DNA from: Dyella kyungheensis
GTDB taxonomy: Bacteria > Pseudomonadota > Gammaproteobacteria > Xanthomonadales > Rhodanobacteraceae
Direction: 5' to 3'
Assembly: GCF_016905005.1 (NCBI RefSeq)
Contig: NZ_JADIKC010000012.1
Span: 62,001 to 126,000, forward strand
Length of the DNA: 64,000 bases
A program made the position numbers and the translations under genes. Below, piece after piece: positions 35,913 through 44,384 of this stretch. Position 1 is the first letter of the stretch. Every line of letters begins with the position of its first letter. The notes beneath the pieces are model-generated. The model saw nothing but the letters and a program-made list of their open reading frames with translations. It made no database searches and was not told the origin of the DNA.

Positions 35913-36452
35913 GTGAAAAGGATTCGACTCGCTCTTTTGGGCGTGGTGTTCGCTGTGTCTGGCTGCTCCACCATGACGCCCGCACGGTATTCCGTATCGG
36001 TCGACAACGACATGATTCTCAAGGGCTACCAAGGCAAGACGGTGAGCCTCGCGTCCCTGGATGCTCCCGCAGACTACGATGCGAATTGCCGCTTGATGGG
36101 TCCCATCAAGGCTTCCGACGGCGTCACGATTCCGGAGTTCGTGCGCAAGGCCTTCAACGATGAGTTCAAGTTCGCCGGCGTCTACGGCGACGGCAGCGCT
36201 GTTCTGAACGGGCGCATGGACAAGATCGCTTTCTCTTCCAGCGCCGGCTTGACCAGTGGCTGGTGGGATCTGTCGCTGACGCTGAAATCCAACAATGGGC
36301 AATCGCTTGCCGTCGAGAACAAGTACGAGTTCAAGAGCGGTTTCGACGCCATTACCGCCTGCAATCAGACCGCCCAGGCGCTCGGACCGGCCGTGCAGGA
36401 CCTGATCAAGAAAGCGATCTCCGATCCGCGCTTCAAGACGCTCATGAACTGA
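35913..36452 (+). CDS. Hypothetical lipoprotein
   Basis: About 179 residues starting at a GTG with GGGG upstream (AGGGGAAAAGC). The N-terminus is a clear lipoprotein signal (VKRIRLALLGVVFAVSGC; lipobox VSGC). The mature part is soluble, with segments such as FVRKAFNDEFKFAGVYGDG and SGWWDLSLTLKSNNG and a late Cys; the pattern is reminiscent of lipoproteins that adopt YajG/LptE-like folds, but no family is assigned. It stands alone: a 171-base gap lies upstream and a strong hairpin downstream. Confidence 0.75.
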   Translation: MKRIRLALLGVVFAVSGCSTMTPARYSVSVDNDMILKGYQGKTVSLASLDAPADYDANCRLMGPIKASDGVTIPEFVRKAFNDEFKFAGVYGDGSAVLNGRMDKIAFSSSAGLTSGWWDLSLTLKSNNGQSLAVENKYEFKSGFDAITACNQTAQALGPAVQDLIKKAISDPRFKTLMN

Positions 36453-36461
36453 TCGACCGGC

Positions 36462-36490
36462 TGACGGAGGTCCGAGCGACCTCCGTCAGG
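36462..36490. terminator. Bidirectional hairpin between lipoprotein and tag genes
   Basis: Perfect 12-bp stem CTGACGGAGGTC / GACCTCCGTCAG with a 5-base loop, nine bases after the lipoprotein stop and before the convergent tag stop. There is no T run on either side, but position and perfection suggest a shared terminator. Confidence 0.55.
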
Positions 36491-36523
36491 CTGCGCGCGC
36501 CCGATAGTGAGGCACGCGGCTTA

Positions 36524-37099
36524 TCACACCTGCTTGTAGCGAAAGCAACTCACCACATGGTCATTAACCATGCCGGTGGCCTGCATGAAGGCATAGCAGA
36601 TGGTCGTGCCGACGAAGCGGAAGCCGCGCTTCTTCAGATCCTTGCTCATGCGGTCCGACAGCGGCGTGCTGGCGGGCACGTCGCCCTGGCCGGTCCACTT
36701 GTTGCGGATGGGCTTGCCGTCGACGAACGACCACAGGTAGCGATCGAGGCTGCCGAACTCTTCGATGACCTTGAGTGCCGCGAGAGCGTTGTCGCGCGTG
36801 GAGTAGACCTTGAGCCGGTTGCGCACGATGCCGGGATCGAGCAGCGCCTTCTCCAGTTCGCGCTCCTTCATCGCGGCGACGCGCTTGATCTCGAAGTCGT
36901 GGAAGACGCGGCGGTAGTTGTCGCGCTTGAGCAGGATGGTGCGCCACGACAGGCCGGCCTGCGCACCTTCCAGGCAGAGGAACTCGAATAGCGCCTGGTC
37001 GTCATGCAGCGGCGTACCCCACTCGGTGTCGTGGTAGTCGTGCATGTCTTCACTGTTGCCCCAGGGGCAGCGCTGTTTCAAGATCGCCGTTGCCATCAT
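36524..37099 (-). CDS. tag: DNA-3-methyladenine glycosylase I
   Basis: Base-excision repair glycosylase for 3-methyladenine. The 191-residue protein has the N-terminal CPWG with Cys11, YHDTEWG with His23, the EGAQAGLSW helix, and C-terminal NDHVVSC with His181 and Cys185. These make the Cys-His-His-Cys zinc snap unique to Tag. Two tandem ATGs (37099, 37096) are possible starts. The ATG overlaps the stop of the upstream membrane protein gene, so the two are probably co-transcribed. Confidence 0.96.
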   Translation of the reverse strand: MMATAILKQRCPWGNSEDMHDYHDTEWGTPLHDDQALFEFLCLEGAQAGLSWRTILLKRDNYRRVFHDFEIKRVAAMKERELEKALLDPGIVRNRLKVYSTRDNALAALKVIEEFGSLDRYLWSFVDGKPIRNKWTGQGDVPASTPLSDRMSKDLKKRGFRFVGTTICYAFMQATGMVNDHVVSCFRYKQV

Positions 37100-37473
37100 T
37101 GCGGTTCTTCCGCTACGGCGAGCTTGGCACCGCGTCGCGCATAGAAGCCCAAAGCGGCACCAACCAGCGCCATCGCCACACCGGGACCCAACCTGTACGA
37201 ATACACAGGCCAGTCGTAGAAATGAATCAGGTTGACGAGCATGAGGCCTGCCGCGATCAAGAACATCTTGCCACGCGTAGACCCTTTCACCAGCAACCGC
37301 ATACTCGCCACTGCCAACAACAAGACACCAAGAATGATGTACAGGCCACGGAGCACAGACATTTCACCGGTTGGAATCACGGCACGTAATACCCGTCCAA
37401 GCGGCCACATGTCCGCGCATGCAGCGAGACCAAGACAGGCTATGAGACGACTCCAATCGGTTTTTCCAGTCAT
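37096..37473 (-). CDS. Hypothetical membrane protein
   Basis: 125-residue protein with four hydrophobic segments (beginning LIACLGLAACADMW; LYIILGVLLLAVASM; GKMFLIAAGLMLVNLIHF; GPGVAMALVGAALGFYA). No recognised family. ATG 37473 gives a compact protein beginning MTGKTDWSRL; the open frame extends 20 codons further up. It overlaps tag by four bases (ATGA), implying co-transcription, but no functional link is known. Confidence 0.65.
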   Translation of the reverse strand: MTGKTDWSRLIACLGLAACADMWPLGRVLRAVIPTGEMSVLRGLYIILGVLLLAVASMRLLVKGSTRGKMFLIAAGLMLVNLIHFYDWPVYSYRLGPGVAMALVGAALGFYARRGAKLAVAEEPQ

Positions 37474-37581
37474 GTCCGTTCCACTGCATCGTTGCGGTGC
37501 GAAGCGTGACGCTATCCCACTCACACGCGCCAAACAAGGTCGCCATTTGAACGCTCAGCCGAATCTTGCAGGCATCATCAC

Positions 37582-38478
37582 ATGACCCCGCCTTCCGTCC
37601 CGCGCGGCGCCCTGCTGGCCCTGCTCGCCACCATCCTGATCTGGGCCTACAGCTGGATCGTGATGAAGCAGGTGCTGCAACACGCGGGGCCGTTCAACTT
37701 TTCCGCCCTCCGTTATTCGCTGGGAGCGCTCGTGTTGTTCAGCGCGTTGGTCGTAAGCCGGCAATCGCTGCGGCCGCCACCGCTGCTGCCCACTGTAGCC
37801 ATCGGCCTGTGTCAGACCACCGCCTTCCAGGGCTTGGGACAACTGGCGCTGGAAACCGGAGGCGCAGGGCGTGTGGCCCTGTTGGCGTACACGATGCCGT
37901 TCTGGTCGGTGCTGCTGGCGTGGATGATCCTCGACGAGCGGCTGACCCGGCGCCGCTGGCTGGGCCTCGGGTTGGCGGCAATCGGACTGATCTGCATCAT
38001 CGAACCCTGGCACGGCCTGGGCAGCACCGAGAGTACCCTGCTCGCGATATGCGCCGGCCTGGCCTGGGCGATGGGCACGGTGCTGAGCAAACGGGTGTTC
38101 GTACGCCACCAGCCCACGCCACTCAACCTCACCGCGTGGCAGATGCTGTTCGGTGCGCTGGCATTGATCGTGGTCGCGCTGTGCGTGCCGCAGCGTCCGT
38201 TCGAATGGACGAGGGACCTCATCGCCGGCCTTGCCTATAGCGTGATCATGGCATCGAGCATCGCCTGGGGCCTGTGGCTGATCGTGCTGCAGCGCCTGCC
38301 GACCGCCATCGCCAGCGTCGCCAGCCTGGGCGTGCCCATCGTCAGCGTGCTGCTGGCGTGGGCGATCCTGCACGAGCAGCCCAGCCGGATGGAAATCTTC
38401 GGTATCGTGTTCATCCTGCTCGGGCTGATCGCCGTAAGCGGCGTGCGCCTACGCAGCCTGCGCACCGCGCCCGGTTAA
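37582..38478 (+). CDS. EamA/DMT-family transporter
   Basis: Inner-membrane drug/metabolite transporter of 298 residues with ten hydrophobic segments in two EamA repeats (first LLATILIWAYSWIVMKQVLQHAGPF, second GLAWAMGTVLSKRVF). Substrates of such proteins range from amino acids to nucleotides; nothing here narrows it. The SPRXX-like turn between repeats and the C-terminal basic end are standard. It is followed after 33 bases by the PhnA-domain gene on the same strand. Confidence 0.88.
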   Translation: MTPPSVPRGALLALLATILIWAYSWIVMKQVLQHAGPFNFSALRYSLGALVLFSALVVSRQSLRPPPLLPTVAIGLCQTTAFQGLGQLALETGGAGRVALLAYTMPFWSVLLAWMILDERLTRRRWLGLGLAAIGLICIIEPWHGLGSTESTLLAICAGLAWAMGTVLSKRVFVRHQPTPLNLTAWQMLFGALALIVVALCVPQRPFEWTRDLIAGLAYSVIMASSIAWGLWLIVLQRLPTAIASVASLGVPIVSVLLAWAILHEQPSRMEIFGIVFILLGLIAVSGVRLRSLRTAPG

Positions 38479-38511
38479 CATGCGCGGTTTGCATCGCCCC
38501 GGAGGCACCCC

Positions 38512-38724
38512 ATGAACGTCAAGGACAGCAACGGCGCCGTACTCGCCGACGGCGACTCGGTACAGGTGATCAAGGACCTCAAGGTCAAAGGCTCGTCCCA
38601 GACACTCAAGCGCGGCTCGATCTTCAAGTCGATCCGCGTGGACGAGGACAACCCGGAAGAAGTCGAATGCCGTGATGGGCGGTCGACGCTGGTGCTGAAG
38701 ACCTGTTTCATCAAGAAGGTCTGA
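38512..38724 (+). CDS. PhnA C-terminal domain protein, zinc ribbon absent
   Basis: 70-residue protein equal to the C-terminal SH3-like domain of E. coli YjdM/PhnA: VKDSNGAVLADGDSVQVIKDLKVKGSS near the N-terminus, and VLKTCFIKKV at the end. The N-terminal Cys-rich ribbon of YjdM is missing, and no upstream frame supplies it. Despite the phosphonate-utilisation name, YjdM is not a C-P lyase and its role is unclear. GGAGG precedes the ATG. Confidence 0.88.
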   Translation: MNVKDSNGAVLADGDSVQVIKDLKVKGSSQTLKRGSIFKSIRVDEDNPEEVECRDGRSTLVLKTCFIKKV

Positions 38725-38775
38725 GGCGCTGCCGGCATAAAGAGGAACTGAGTCAAGATTGACCCCTCACCCCAA

Positions 38776-38798
38776 CCCTCTCCCCGACGGGGAGAGGG
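38776..38798. repeat. Palindromic repeat of family B
   Basis: CCCTCTCCCC / GGGGAGAGGG with loop GAC, preceded by CCCCTCACCCCAA, in the gap between the PhnA-domain gene and the convergent dehydratase gene. It matches the copy at 34058-34080 and may act as a terminator for either gene. Confidence 0.8.
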
Positions 38799-38807
38799 AG
38801 AAAAGCG

Positions 38808-39773
38808 TCACCAGGGCAACGCCTCGATATCCACATTTCCCCCACTAAGAATCAACCCCACCCGCTTCCCCCGAAACACTTCAGGCCGCCGCAACACCGC
38901 CGCCAACACCGTCGCACTCGACGTCTCCACCACCAGCTTCAACTCGTTCCACAGCAACTTCATCGCAGCGACCACTTCGGCGTCGCTCACCGTGGTCACT
39001 TCCACGCGATGCATCCGCAGCACCTCGAAATTCGTCTCGCCGATCAACGTACGCAGCCCGTCGCAAATCGTGTCCGGCACGAACGGCCCCACGCGCGCGC
39101 CCGCCGCCAGCGAACGGGCAGCATCGTCCGCGCCCGTCGGTTCGGCGCCGTGAATCAGCAACTGCGGCGCCACCCCGTGTGCCGCGATGGACGTGCCCGC
39201 GATCAGGCCGCCGCCACCCACCGGTGTCACCACGATATCCACGCCGCCGCTCTGCTCCAGCAATTCCAGCACGGCCGTGCCCTGACCCGCCATCACGCGC
39301 GTATCGGAAAACGGATGCACCAGCTCCGCGTCCGTCGCGCGCTGCACTTCGTCGGCCTTCGCTTCGCGCGCGGCCTGGGTCGCCTCGCAGCGGTGCAGTA
39401 TCGCTCCGGCACGCTCGATCGCTGCCAGCTTGGTGCGCACCGCGCCCTCGGGCACGATCACGTGGGCAGGAATGCCGCGCGTAGCGGCCGCCATGGCCAA
39501 TGCGTTGCCATGGTTGCCGGAGGAGTGCGTCACCACGCCGCGCACGGCCTGTTCATCGTCCATCGACCAGACCGCGTTGCAGGCGCCGCGGAATTTGAAT
39601 GCACCGCCGCGCTGCAGGTTTTCGCATTTGAAGTAGAGATCCGCACCGGTCAGCGCATTCAACACCGCGCTGCGCAGCACTGGCGTCACTACGGCATACG
39701 GCGCGATGCGCGCGGCGGCTTCCTGCACCTGTGCAAAGGTGGGCAGGGCGGCACGATTCAATGAAGCACTCAT
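38808..39773 (-). CDS. Threonine/serine dehydratase (serine racemase-like, PLP fold II)
   Basis: PLP-dependent beta-elimination enzyme of 321 residues. It has the catalytic lysine in GGAFKFRGACNA, the SSGNHGNALAMAA block, and the phosphate-binding loop TPVGGGGLIAG. It lacks the ACT domains of the biosynthetic IlvA at 21646, so it is a catabolic or racemase-type member acting on Ser or Thr. The ATG overlaps nothing upstream except the stop of the epimerase gene (ATGA), so the two form a small operon. Confidence 0.9.
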   Translation of the reverse strand: MSASLNRAALPTFAQVQEAAARIAPYAVVTPVLRSAVLNALTGADLYFKCENLQRGGAFKFRGACNAVWSMDDEQAVRGVVTHSSGNHGNALAMAAATRGIPAHVIVPEGAVRTKLAAIERAGAILHRCEATQAAREAKADEVQRATDAELVHPFSDTRVMAGQGTAVLELLEQSGGVDIVVTPVGGGGLIAGTSIAAHGVAPQLLIHGAEPTGADDAARSLAAGARVGPFVPDTICDGLRTLIGETNFEVLRMHRVEVTTVSDAEVVAAMKLLWNELKLVVETSSATVLAAVLRRPEVFRGKRVGLILSGGNVDIEALPW

Positions 39774-40774
39774 GGGCTCTCGATCTCCACGCCACAGGTA
39801 AAGCGGCGCTCGGCGCCGGGTTCAAGACGGATGGCGTCGGCGCAATCGGGGCGATTGAACGCATCGGACCAGCTTTCCATCGGTTCCAGCGCCACCGAGC
39901 GGCGGATATCGCGCGTCACCGTATCGGCCGTAAAGGCCAGCATGACGCCGGAGGGCTGCCATACCGCAATGGTCAAGCCGCTTTGCGGATCGCGCAGTCG
40001 CGTGCGTGCGCGACCATCGGTATCGCAGCGAAGATCGGCGAACGCGTGATTGAGTTCGCGCGGACCGATCGCCTGCATCCGGCGAAAATCCAGTTCCGGC
40101 GCCTGCTCCAGCGGCGCGCGTGCGCCTTCGCCGGCGATGGGGATGAACTGCTCGTCCGTGCGCACGACGCTGTCGGCCGGAATCTGCAGCTCCCAACCCT
40201 CGATGGGCGAATCGGCGAGACGGAAGTACGGATGCCAGCCGAAGAAACACGGTGCGGCGCGTTCGCCGACGTTGCGCATGACGACGTCCAGCGCGAGTCC
40301 GCCCGCATCGAGCGTGAAGCTCACCGCCAGGTCGATGGCAAAGGGATAGCCGGGGTGAACGCCAGGACGAATCGCCTGCGTGACGAAGGTGACGTGCGCG
40401 CCCTGGGCATCGGCGCGCAGGTCCGTGACGTCGAAATCCACGCCACGCACGAAGCCGTGGCGCGCCGCGCGCGAGGCGCCTTCGATGCCCGGCTGCAGAT
40501 CGTGCGGCACGCCATCGAACACATAGCGGGCGTCGGCAATGCGATTGGCGAACGGCACCATGATCGCGTAGCGCGAACTCGGTCGGGTATCGAGCTCGCC
40601 GGCATCGCGATAGCCGTCGGCAATGTTGCGCACGCCCTCCGGCGACGGCACCTCGAAGCTCAGCACGGTGGCACCGCGTCGCGCGATGCGCACGCGCCGG
40701 CCCCGTGCCACGTCGGTCAGCACCACGATGCCGTGCTCGCCCACCTGCCCGCGTTCCGCAAGAAACTCCGCCAT
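39770..40774 (-). CDS. Aldose 1-epimerase (galactose mutarotase family)
   Basis: 334-residue beta-sandwich protein interconverting anomers of aldoses. Family features include GRRVRIARRGATVLSFEVP, SRYAIMVPFANRIADARY (substrate-binding Arg), CFFGWHPYFRL with the catalytic His, and the late LEPMESWSDAFNRP. It has no signal peptide. It is first of a two-gene minus-strand operon with the dehydratase, and divergent from pepN across 69 bases. Confidence 0.9.
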   Translation of the reverse strand: MAEFLAERGQVGEHGIVVLTDVARGRRVRIARRGATVLSFEVPSPEGVRNIADGYRDAGELDTRPSSRYAIMVPFANRIADARYVFDGVPHDLQPGIEGASRAARHGFVRGVDFDVTDLRADAQGAHVTFVTQAIRPGVHPGYPFAIDLAVSFTLDAGGLALDVVMRNVGERAAPCFFGWHPYFRLADSPIEGWELQIPADSVVRTDEQFIPIAGEGARAPLEQAPELDFRRMQAIGPRELNHAFADLRCDTDGRARTRLRDPQSGLTIAVWQPSGVMLAFTADTVTRDIRRSVALEPMESWSDAFNRPDCADAIRLEPGAERRFTCGVEIESP

Positions 40775-40843
40775 TGCCTTGTCCTGCTGGGAAAGGTCCG
40801 CATGTTAGCCTGACTCATCCCCCGCTTCCGCAGTTCCGGCCCC

Positions 40844-43501
40844 ATGAGCAACCGCAACGACACCGCTTCCCCCCTGATCCGGCTCAGCGACTACCGGGCG
40901 CCGGCCTGGCGCGTAGGGAAGATCGAGCTGGCCTTCGATCTGGGCATCGATACCGCCGAGGTCACCTCGCGCCTTCATCTGCAACGCGATCCCGCGCAGG
41001 ACGAAGCGCTGCGGCTGGATGGCGAAGGCCTGGAGCTGCTGTCGATCTCGCTGGACGGCGATGCGCTGCCCGACGACGCCTGGCGCTACGCGGACAACGT
41101 GCTGGAAGTGGATGGCGCGCGTGACGGCAGCGTGCTGGAGACGCGCGTGCGCGTGCGCCCGGCTGCCAACACCGCGCTGGAAGGCCTGTACCTGTCCGGC
41201 TCGCGCGAGGCCGGCTTCCTGTTGACGCAGTGCGAGGCCGAAGGCTTCCGCCACATCACCTTCTTCCCCGATCGCCCCGACGTGCTGGCGAGCTACACGG
41301 TGACGCTGCGCGCCGATCGCGCGCGCTTTCCCGTCTTGCTGGCCGGCGGCAATCCCGATGGCAGCGGCGAACTGGAAGGCGGCCGTCACTGGGCGCGCTT
41401 CGTCGATCCGCATCCCAAGCCCAGCTACCTGTTCGCGCTGGTGGCGGGACGCCTGCAGAAGATCGCCCACGACTACACCACCCATAGCGGCCGCAAGGTG
41501 CAGCTGGTGATCTGGGCCGAGCCCGACGCCATCGGCCAGTGCGGCTACGCCATGGATGCGCTGGAGCGCTCCATGCGCTGGGACGAGGAGACCTACGGCC
41601 GCGAATACGATCTCGATGTGTTCCACGTGGTCGCCACGCACGACTTCAACATGGGCGCGATGGAGAACAAGGGCCTCAACATCTTCAACGCGAAGTACCT
41701 GCTGGCCGATCCCGATTCGAGCACGGACGACGAGTACCGCGCGGTCGAGGCGGTGGTGGCGCACGAGTATTTCCACAACTGGAGCGGCAACCGCGTGACC
41801 TGCCGCGACTGGTTCCAGTTGTCGCTCAAGGAAGGGCTGACCGTGTTCCGCGAGCAGCAATTCTCGGCGGACATGAACTCCGCACCGCTCAAGCGCATCG
41901 AGGACGTGGCCTTGTTGCGTCGCGCGCAGTTCCCCGAAGATGCCGGCCCGCTGGCCCATCCGGTGCGTCCGGCGCAGTACAGCGAGATCAACAATTTCTA
42001 CACCGCCACCGTCTACGAGAAGGGTTCGGAACTGGTGCGCATGGTGGCGGGCCATCTCGGGCGCGAAGGTTTCCGCCGCGGCATGGATCTGTATTTCTCG
42101 CGCAACGACGGCCGCGCGGCCACGCTGGAAGATTTTCTCGGCGCGCTCGGCGAAGCGAACGGCATCGATTTGATGCCCTACCTCGCCTGGTATGCGCAGG
42201 CCGGCACGCCGCGCCTGACCGCGCGCGGTCACTACGATGCCGCGCATCGCAGCTATACGCTCACGCTGTCGCAGCACACGCCGCCCACGCCCAACCAGCC
42301 GACCAAGCAGCCGCTGCCGATTCCGGTGAAGCTGGCGCTGTTCGATGGCGAGGGCCGCTTGATGCCGCTGCACCTGCCGGACGACAGCGCCGAGACATCG
42401 GGCGCCACCGAGCGCGTGATCGTGCTCGATCGCGCCGAGCAGTCGTTCGTGTTCCAGCAGGTGCCATCGGCGCCGGTGCCGTCGCTGCTGCGCGGTTTTT
42501 CCGCGCCGGTGATCCTCGAATGCGATTACTCGCCCGAGCAACTGGCCTTGTTGCTGCGTCACGACGTGGACGGCTTCAATCGCTGGGAAGCGGGCCAGCA
42601 GCTGGCGGCGCGCGCGTTCGACAATCTGCGCGACGGCAACGCCACGCAGGCGCTCGATGCCTGGTGCAATGCATTGGCCGCGCTGTTCGGCGAGGACGCC
42701 ATCGACGACGCCCTGCTCGCCGACCTGCTCACGCCGCCGGGTGAAATCGAACTGGCCGAGCGCGAGCGCGTGGTGGATCCTTCGCACGTGCACGCCCTGC
42801 GCCTGAAGCTGCACGAGCACCTGGCGCTGCGCATCGGCCGCGAACCCCTGCAGCAGCGCTACGACGCGTTGGCTGCGCAAACCAATCTGCAGCTGGATGC
42901 CGCAAGCCAGGCACAGCGCCGCCTGAAGCGCCGCGTGCTGGAACTGATCGCCTCGATCGATCCGTGGAACGCACACACGCTCGCCACGCTGCAGTACGAC
43001 AACGCGCCAAGCATGACGGACCGCCTCGCGGCGCTGTCGGTGCTGGTGCGCGGCAATGCCACGCAGGCGCATGCGGCGCTGCTGCACTTCCGCGAACGCT
43101 ACGCCGACAATCCGCTGGCAATGGACAAGTGGTTCTCGGTGCAAACGCAGTTGCCGGCCGACGCCGTGATCGAACGCGTGCAGACACTGGAGCGCGATGG
43201 CGCCTTCACGCTGAAGAATCCCAATCGCGTCACCTCGTTGTTCGGCGCGTGGGCTCGCGGCAATCCCGACGGCTTCCATCGCCCCGACGGCAGCGGCTAT
43301 CAGCTGCTGGCGCAGCGCCTGCACCAGCTCGATGCGCTCAATCCGCAGGTGGCCGCCCGCCTCGCCACCGCATTCAACGGCTGGCAGCGGCTGGAGCCGA
43401 CGCGCCACGCGGCAGCACGCGCGGCCATCGAGTCGCTGGCGGCGCAACCCCAACTCTCGCGCAACCTCGGCGAGATCGTGCGCAGCATGCAGCACGGCTG
43501 A
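40844..43501 (+). CDS. pepN: Aminopeptidase N (M1 family)
   Basis: Zinc metallo-aminopeptidase that removes N-terminal residues from peptides in the cytosol. The 885-residue protein has the exopeptidase motif GAMENKGLN and the zinc site HEYFHNW (His307, Glu308, His311) followed by the third ligand Glu in SLKEGLTVF. The remaining domains have the length of the E. coli PepN subgroup. Upstream is a short divergent promoter region; downstream a strong hairpin ends the opposite-strand gene. Confidence 0.97.
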   Translation: MSNRNDTASPLIRLSDYRAPAWRVGKIELAFDLGIDTAEVTSRLHLQRDPAQDEALRLDGEGLELLSISLDGDALPDDAWRYADNVLEVDGARDGSVLETRVRVRPAANTALEGLYLSGSREAGFLLTQCEAEGFRHITFFPDRPDVLASYTVTLRADRARFPVLLAGGNPDGSGELEGGRHWARFVDPHPKPSYLFALVAGRLQKIAHDYTTHSGRKVQLVIWAEPDAIGQCGYAMDALERSMRWDEETYGREYDLDVFHVVATHDFNMGAMENKGLNIFNAKYLLADPDSSTDDEYRAVEAVVAHEYFHNWSGNRVTCRDWFQLSLKEGLTVFREQQFSADMNSAPLKRIEDVALLRRAQFPEDAGPLAHPVRPAQYSEINNFYTATVYEKGSELVRMVAGHLGREGFRRGMDLYFSRNDGRAATLEDFLGALGEANGIDLMPYLAWYAQAGTPRLTARGHYDAAHRSYTLTLSQHTPPTPNQPTKQPLPIPVKLALFDGEGRLMPLHLPDDSAETSGATERVIVLDRAEQSFVFQQVPSAPVPSLLRGFSAPVILECDYSPEQLALLLRHDVDGFNRWEAGQQLAARAFDNLRDGNATQALDAWCNALAALFGEDAIDDALLADLLTPPGEIELAERERVVDPSHVHALRLKLHEHLALRIGREPLQQRYDALAAQTNLQLDAASQAQRRLKRRVLELIASIDPWNAHTLATLQYDNAPSMTDRLAALSVLVRGNATQAHAALLHFRERYADNPLAMDKWFSVQTQLPADAVIERVQTLERDGAFTLKNPNRVTSLFGAWARGNPDGFHRPDGSGYQLLAQRLHQLDALNPQVAARLATAFNGWQRLEPTRHAAARAAIESLAAQPQLSRNLGEIVRSMQHG

Positions 43502-43516
43502 GGCGTACCCGCATAG

Positions 43517-43559
43517 AAAAACACCCGAGTGCGTCCCGTCCTTGGACGGGGCACCCGGG
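43517..43559 (-). terminator. Terminator of the small minus-strand gene (also after pepN)
   Basis: Long hairpin built from CCCG-GTGC-CCCGTCC (43524-43541) and GGACGGG-GCAC-CGGG (43544-43559). On the minus strand the stem is followed by TTTTT (43521-43517), a canonical intrinsic terminator for the gene at 43626. On the plus strand it lies 22 bases after pepN and could act weakly. Confidence 0.75.
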
Positions 43560-43625
43560 CGTAATGGGGTCTTGCGAGAGGATGAAACCTGATGAAGCGG
43601 TGTTGCCGGCCCGCGGACGCGGCGA

Positions 43626-43811
43626 TCAGATCGCCAGCTGCGCCAGTTCGTCGCGCAAGCGGGTCATGCGCGAGAGCAGACGCGGGCGCAAGGCCTGGCG
43701 TTCGTTCTCGCTACGTTCTTCCAGATAGTCCATGGCCATTTCGACGCGGCCAAGTTCGATCAACAGATCGTGGTGCTGGTACACCGGTTGCAAATCGAAA
43801 CTGTTATCCAT
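43626..43811 (-). CDS. Small hypothetical protein (61 residues)
   Basis: Predicted helical, charged protein: MDNSFDLQPVYQHHDLLIELGRVE region, then EERSENERQALRPRLLSRMTRLRDELAQLAI split into two amphipathic helices. No known family. ATG 43811 has GGGGGA eight bases upstream, better than an in-frame start 29 codons earlier. It has its own intrinsic terminator and a CRP/Clp-type site upstream, which argues for a real, regulated gene. Confidence 0.7.
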   Translation of the reverse strand: MDNSFDLQPVYQHHDLLIELGRVEMAMDYLEERSENERQALRPRLLSRMTRLRDELAQLAI

Positions 43812-43877
43812 GATCTGAGTCCCCCAAACCAATCGCCTTTTCCGGCATGGGAGACGAAGCAATGGGCGTGCCAGCAA

Positions 43878-43893
43878 CGTGATCTTCATCACA
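43878..43893. promoter_or_regulatory. CRP/Clp-type binding site
   Basis: CGTGA-TCTTCA-TCACA matches TGTGA-N6-TCACA at nine of ten arm positions. It lies 67-82 bases upstream of the ATG of the small minus-strand gene. In Xanthomonadales the CRP homologue Clp reads the same consensus. Confidence 0.5.
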
Positions 43894-43994
43894 TTCATTT
43901 TGGCCGCGGATCACGGAATGACGCTGTACGTCATGAGGTGCCAAGACTCGGCACAAACGGGCGTTTTAGTCACTTCACGTTCACGCGCCAGGGG

Positions 43995-44194
43995 TAAATA
44001 TTCAACCCACTAGCGCAGTGCAGTACTGCTGCCAGAACGCATTTCCGGTTTCTGGCGCCCGGCAACACGGTCATCCTGGATTCCCCCTGTTCCTGAGACC
44101 GCCGGGCGCCAGATCTTATTCAGAGCGCTTGCAGGCTGATTTCCCGCCTCATTCGAAGCTCAGAAAAAGGCGAAGGCGCCCCGAGGGGCGCCTT
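43995..44194 (+). ncRNA. Candidate structured RNA upstream of mnmG
   Basis: The 573-base gap 43812-44384 has no credible gene. Within it are a -10-like TAAATA (43995-44000); a short stem GCCAGAA (44031-44037) with TTCTGGC (44050-44056); a 13-bp perfect long-range repeat TCTGGCGCCCGGC (44051-44063) with GCCGGGCGCCAGA (44101-44113); and a GC-rich terminator (44173-44194). The first two stems share TTCTGGC and are mutually exclusive. A transcript from about 44007 to 44195 would be near 190 nucleotides. It matches no RNA family I recognise; it could be an sRNA or an upstream leader. From 44195 to 44384 I see only the probable mnmG promoter region. Confidence 0.4.
44173..44194 (+). terminator. Strong hairpin upstream of mnmG
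   Basis: AAGGCGCCCC / GGGGCGCCTT with a GA loop, followed on the plus strand by CTTGCTT and on the minus strand by CCTTTTTC. It looks bidirectional. No coding gene needs it here, which is one reason to suspect a non-coding transcript. Confidence 0.65.
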
Positions 44195-44384
44195 CTTGCT
44201 TCCTCTCCCCGGCACGCGATCGAACCCCTGTCGTTCGACCTCGGCGCGCGTTGACCGCGCAGCTTCTGCCCGTGGAAAGTGCGGGGAAATAAAAGCAGGA
44301 AGCGTGCCAACAACCGGAACGCCGCGGCGGAGTTACCATAAGCGTCCCATTGGGTCCAAATCTGCGCTTCCGGGGCAGTTTCCT

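Noticed and set aside
38808-39773. Second biosynthetic threonine deaminase (ilvA paralogue)
   Set aside because: It lacks the two C-terminal ACT regulatory domains and sits with an aldose epimerase, so it is a catabolic or racemase-type member.
40805-43495. A 896-codon minus-strand frame opposite pepN
   Set aside because: Pure antisense shadow; PepN is complete with GAMEN and HExxH motifs.
44196-44290. tRNA-like segment with GGGGTTCGATC on the minus strand
   Set aside because: The flanking five-base stems do not pair as a T arm and no anticodon or acceptor stem can be built.
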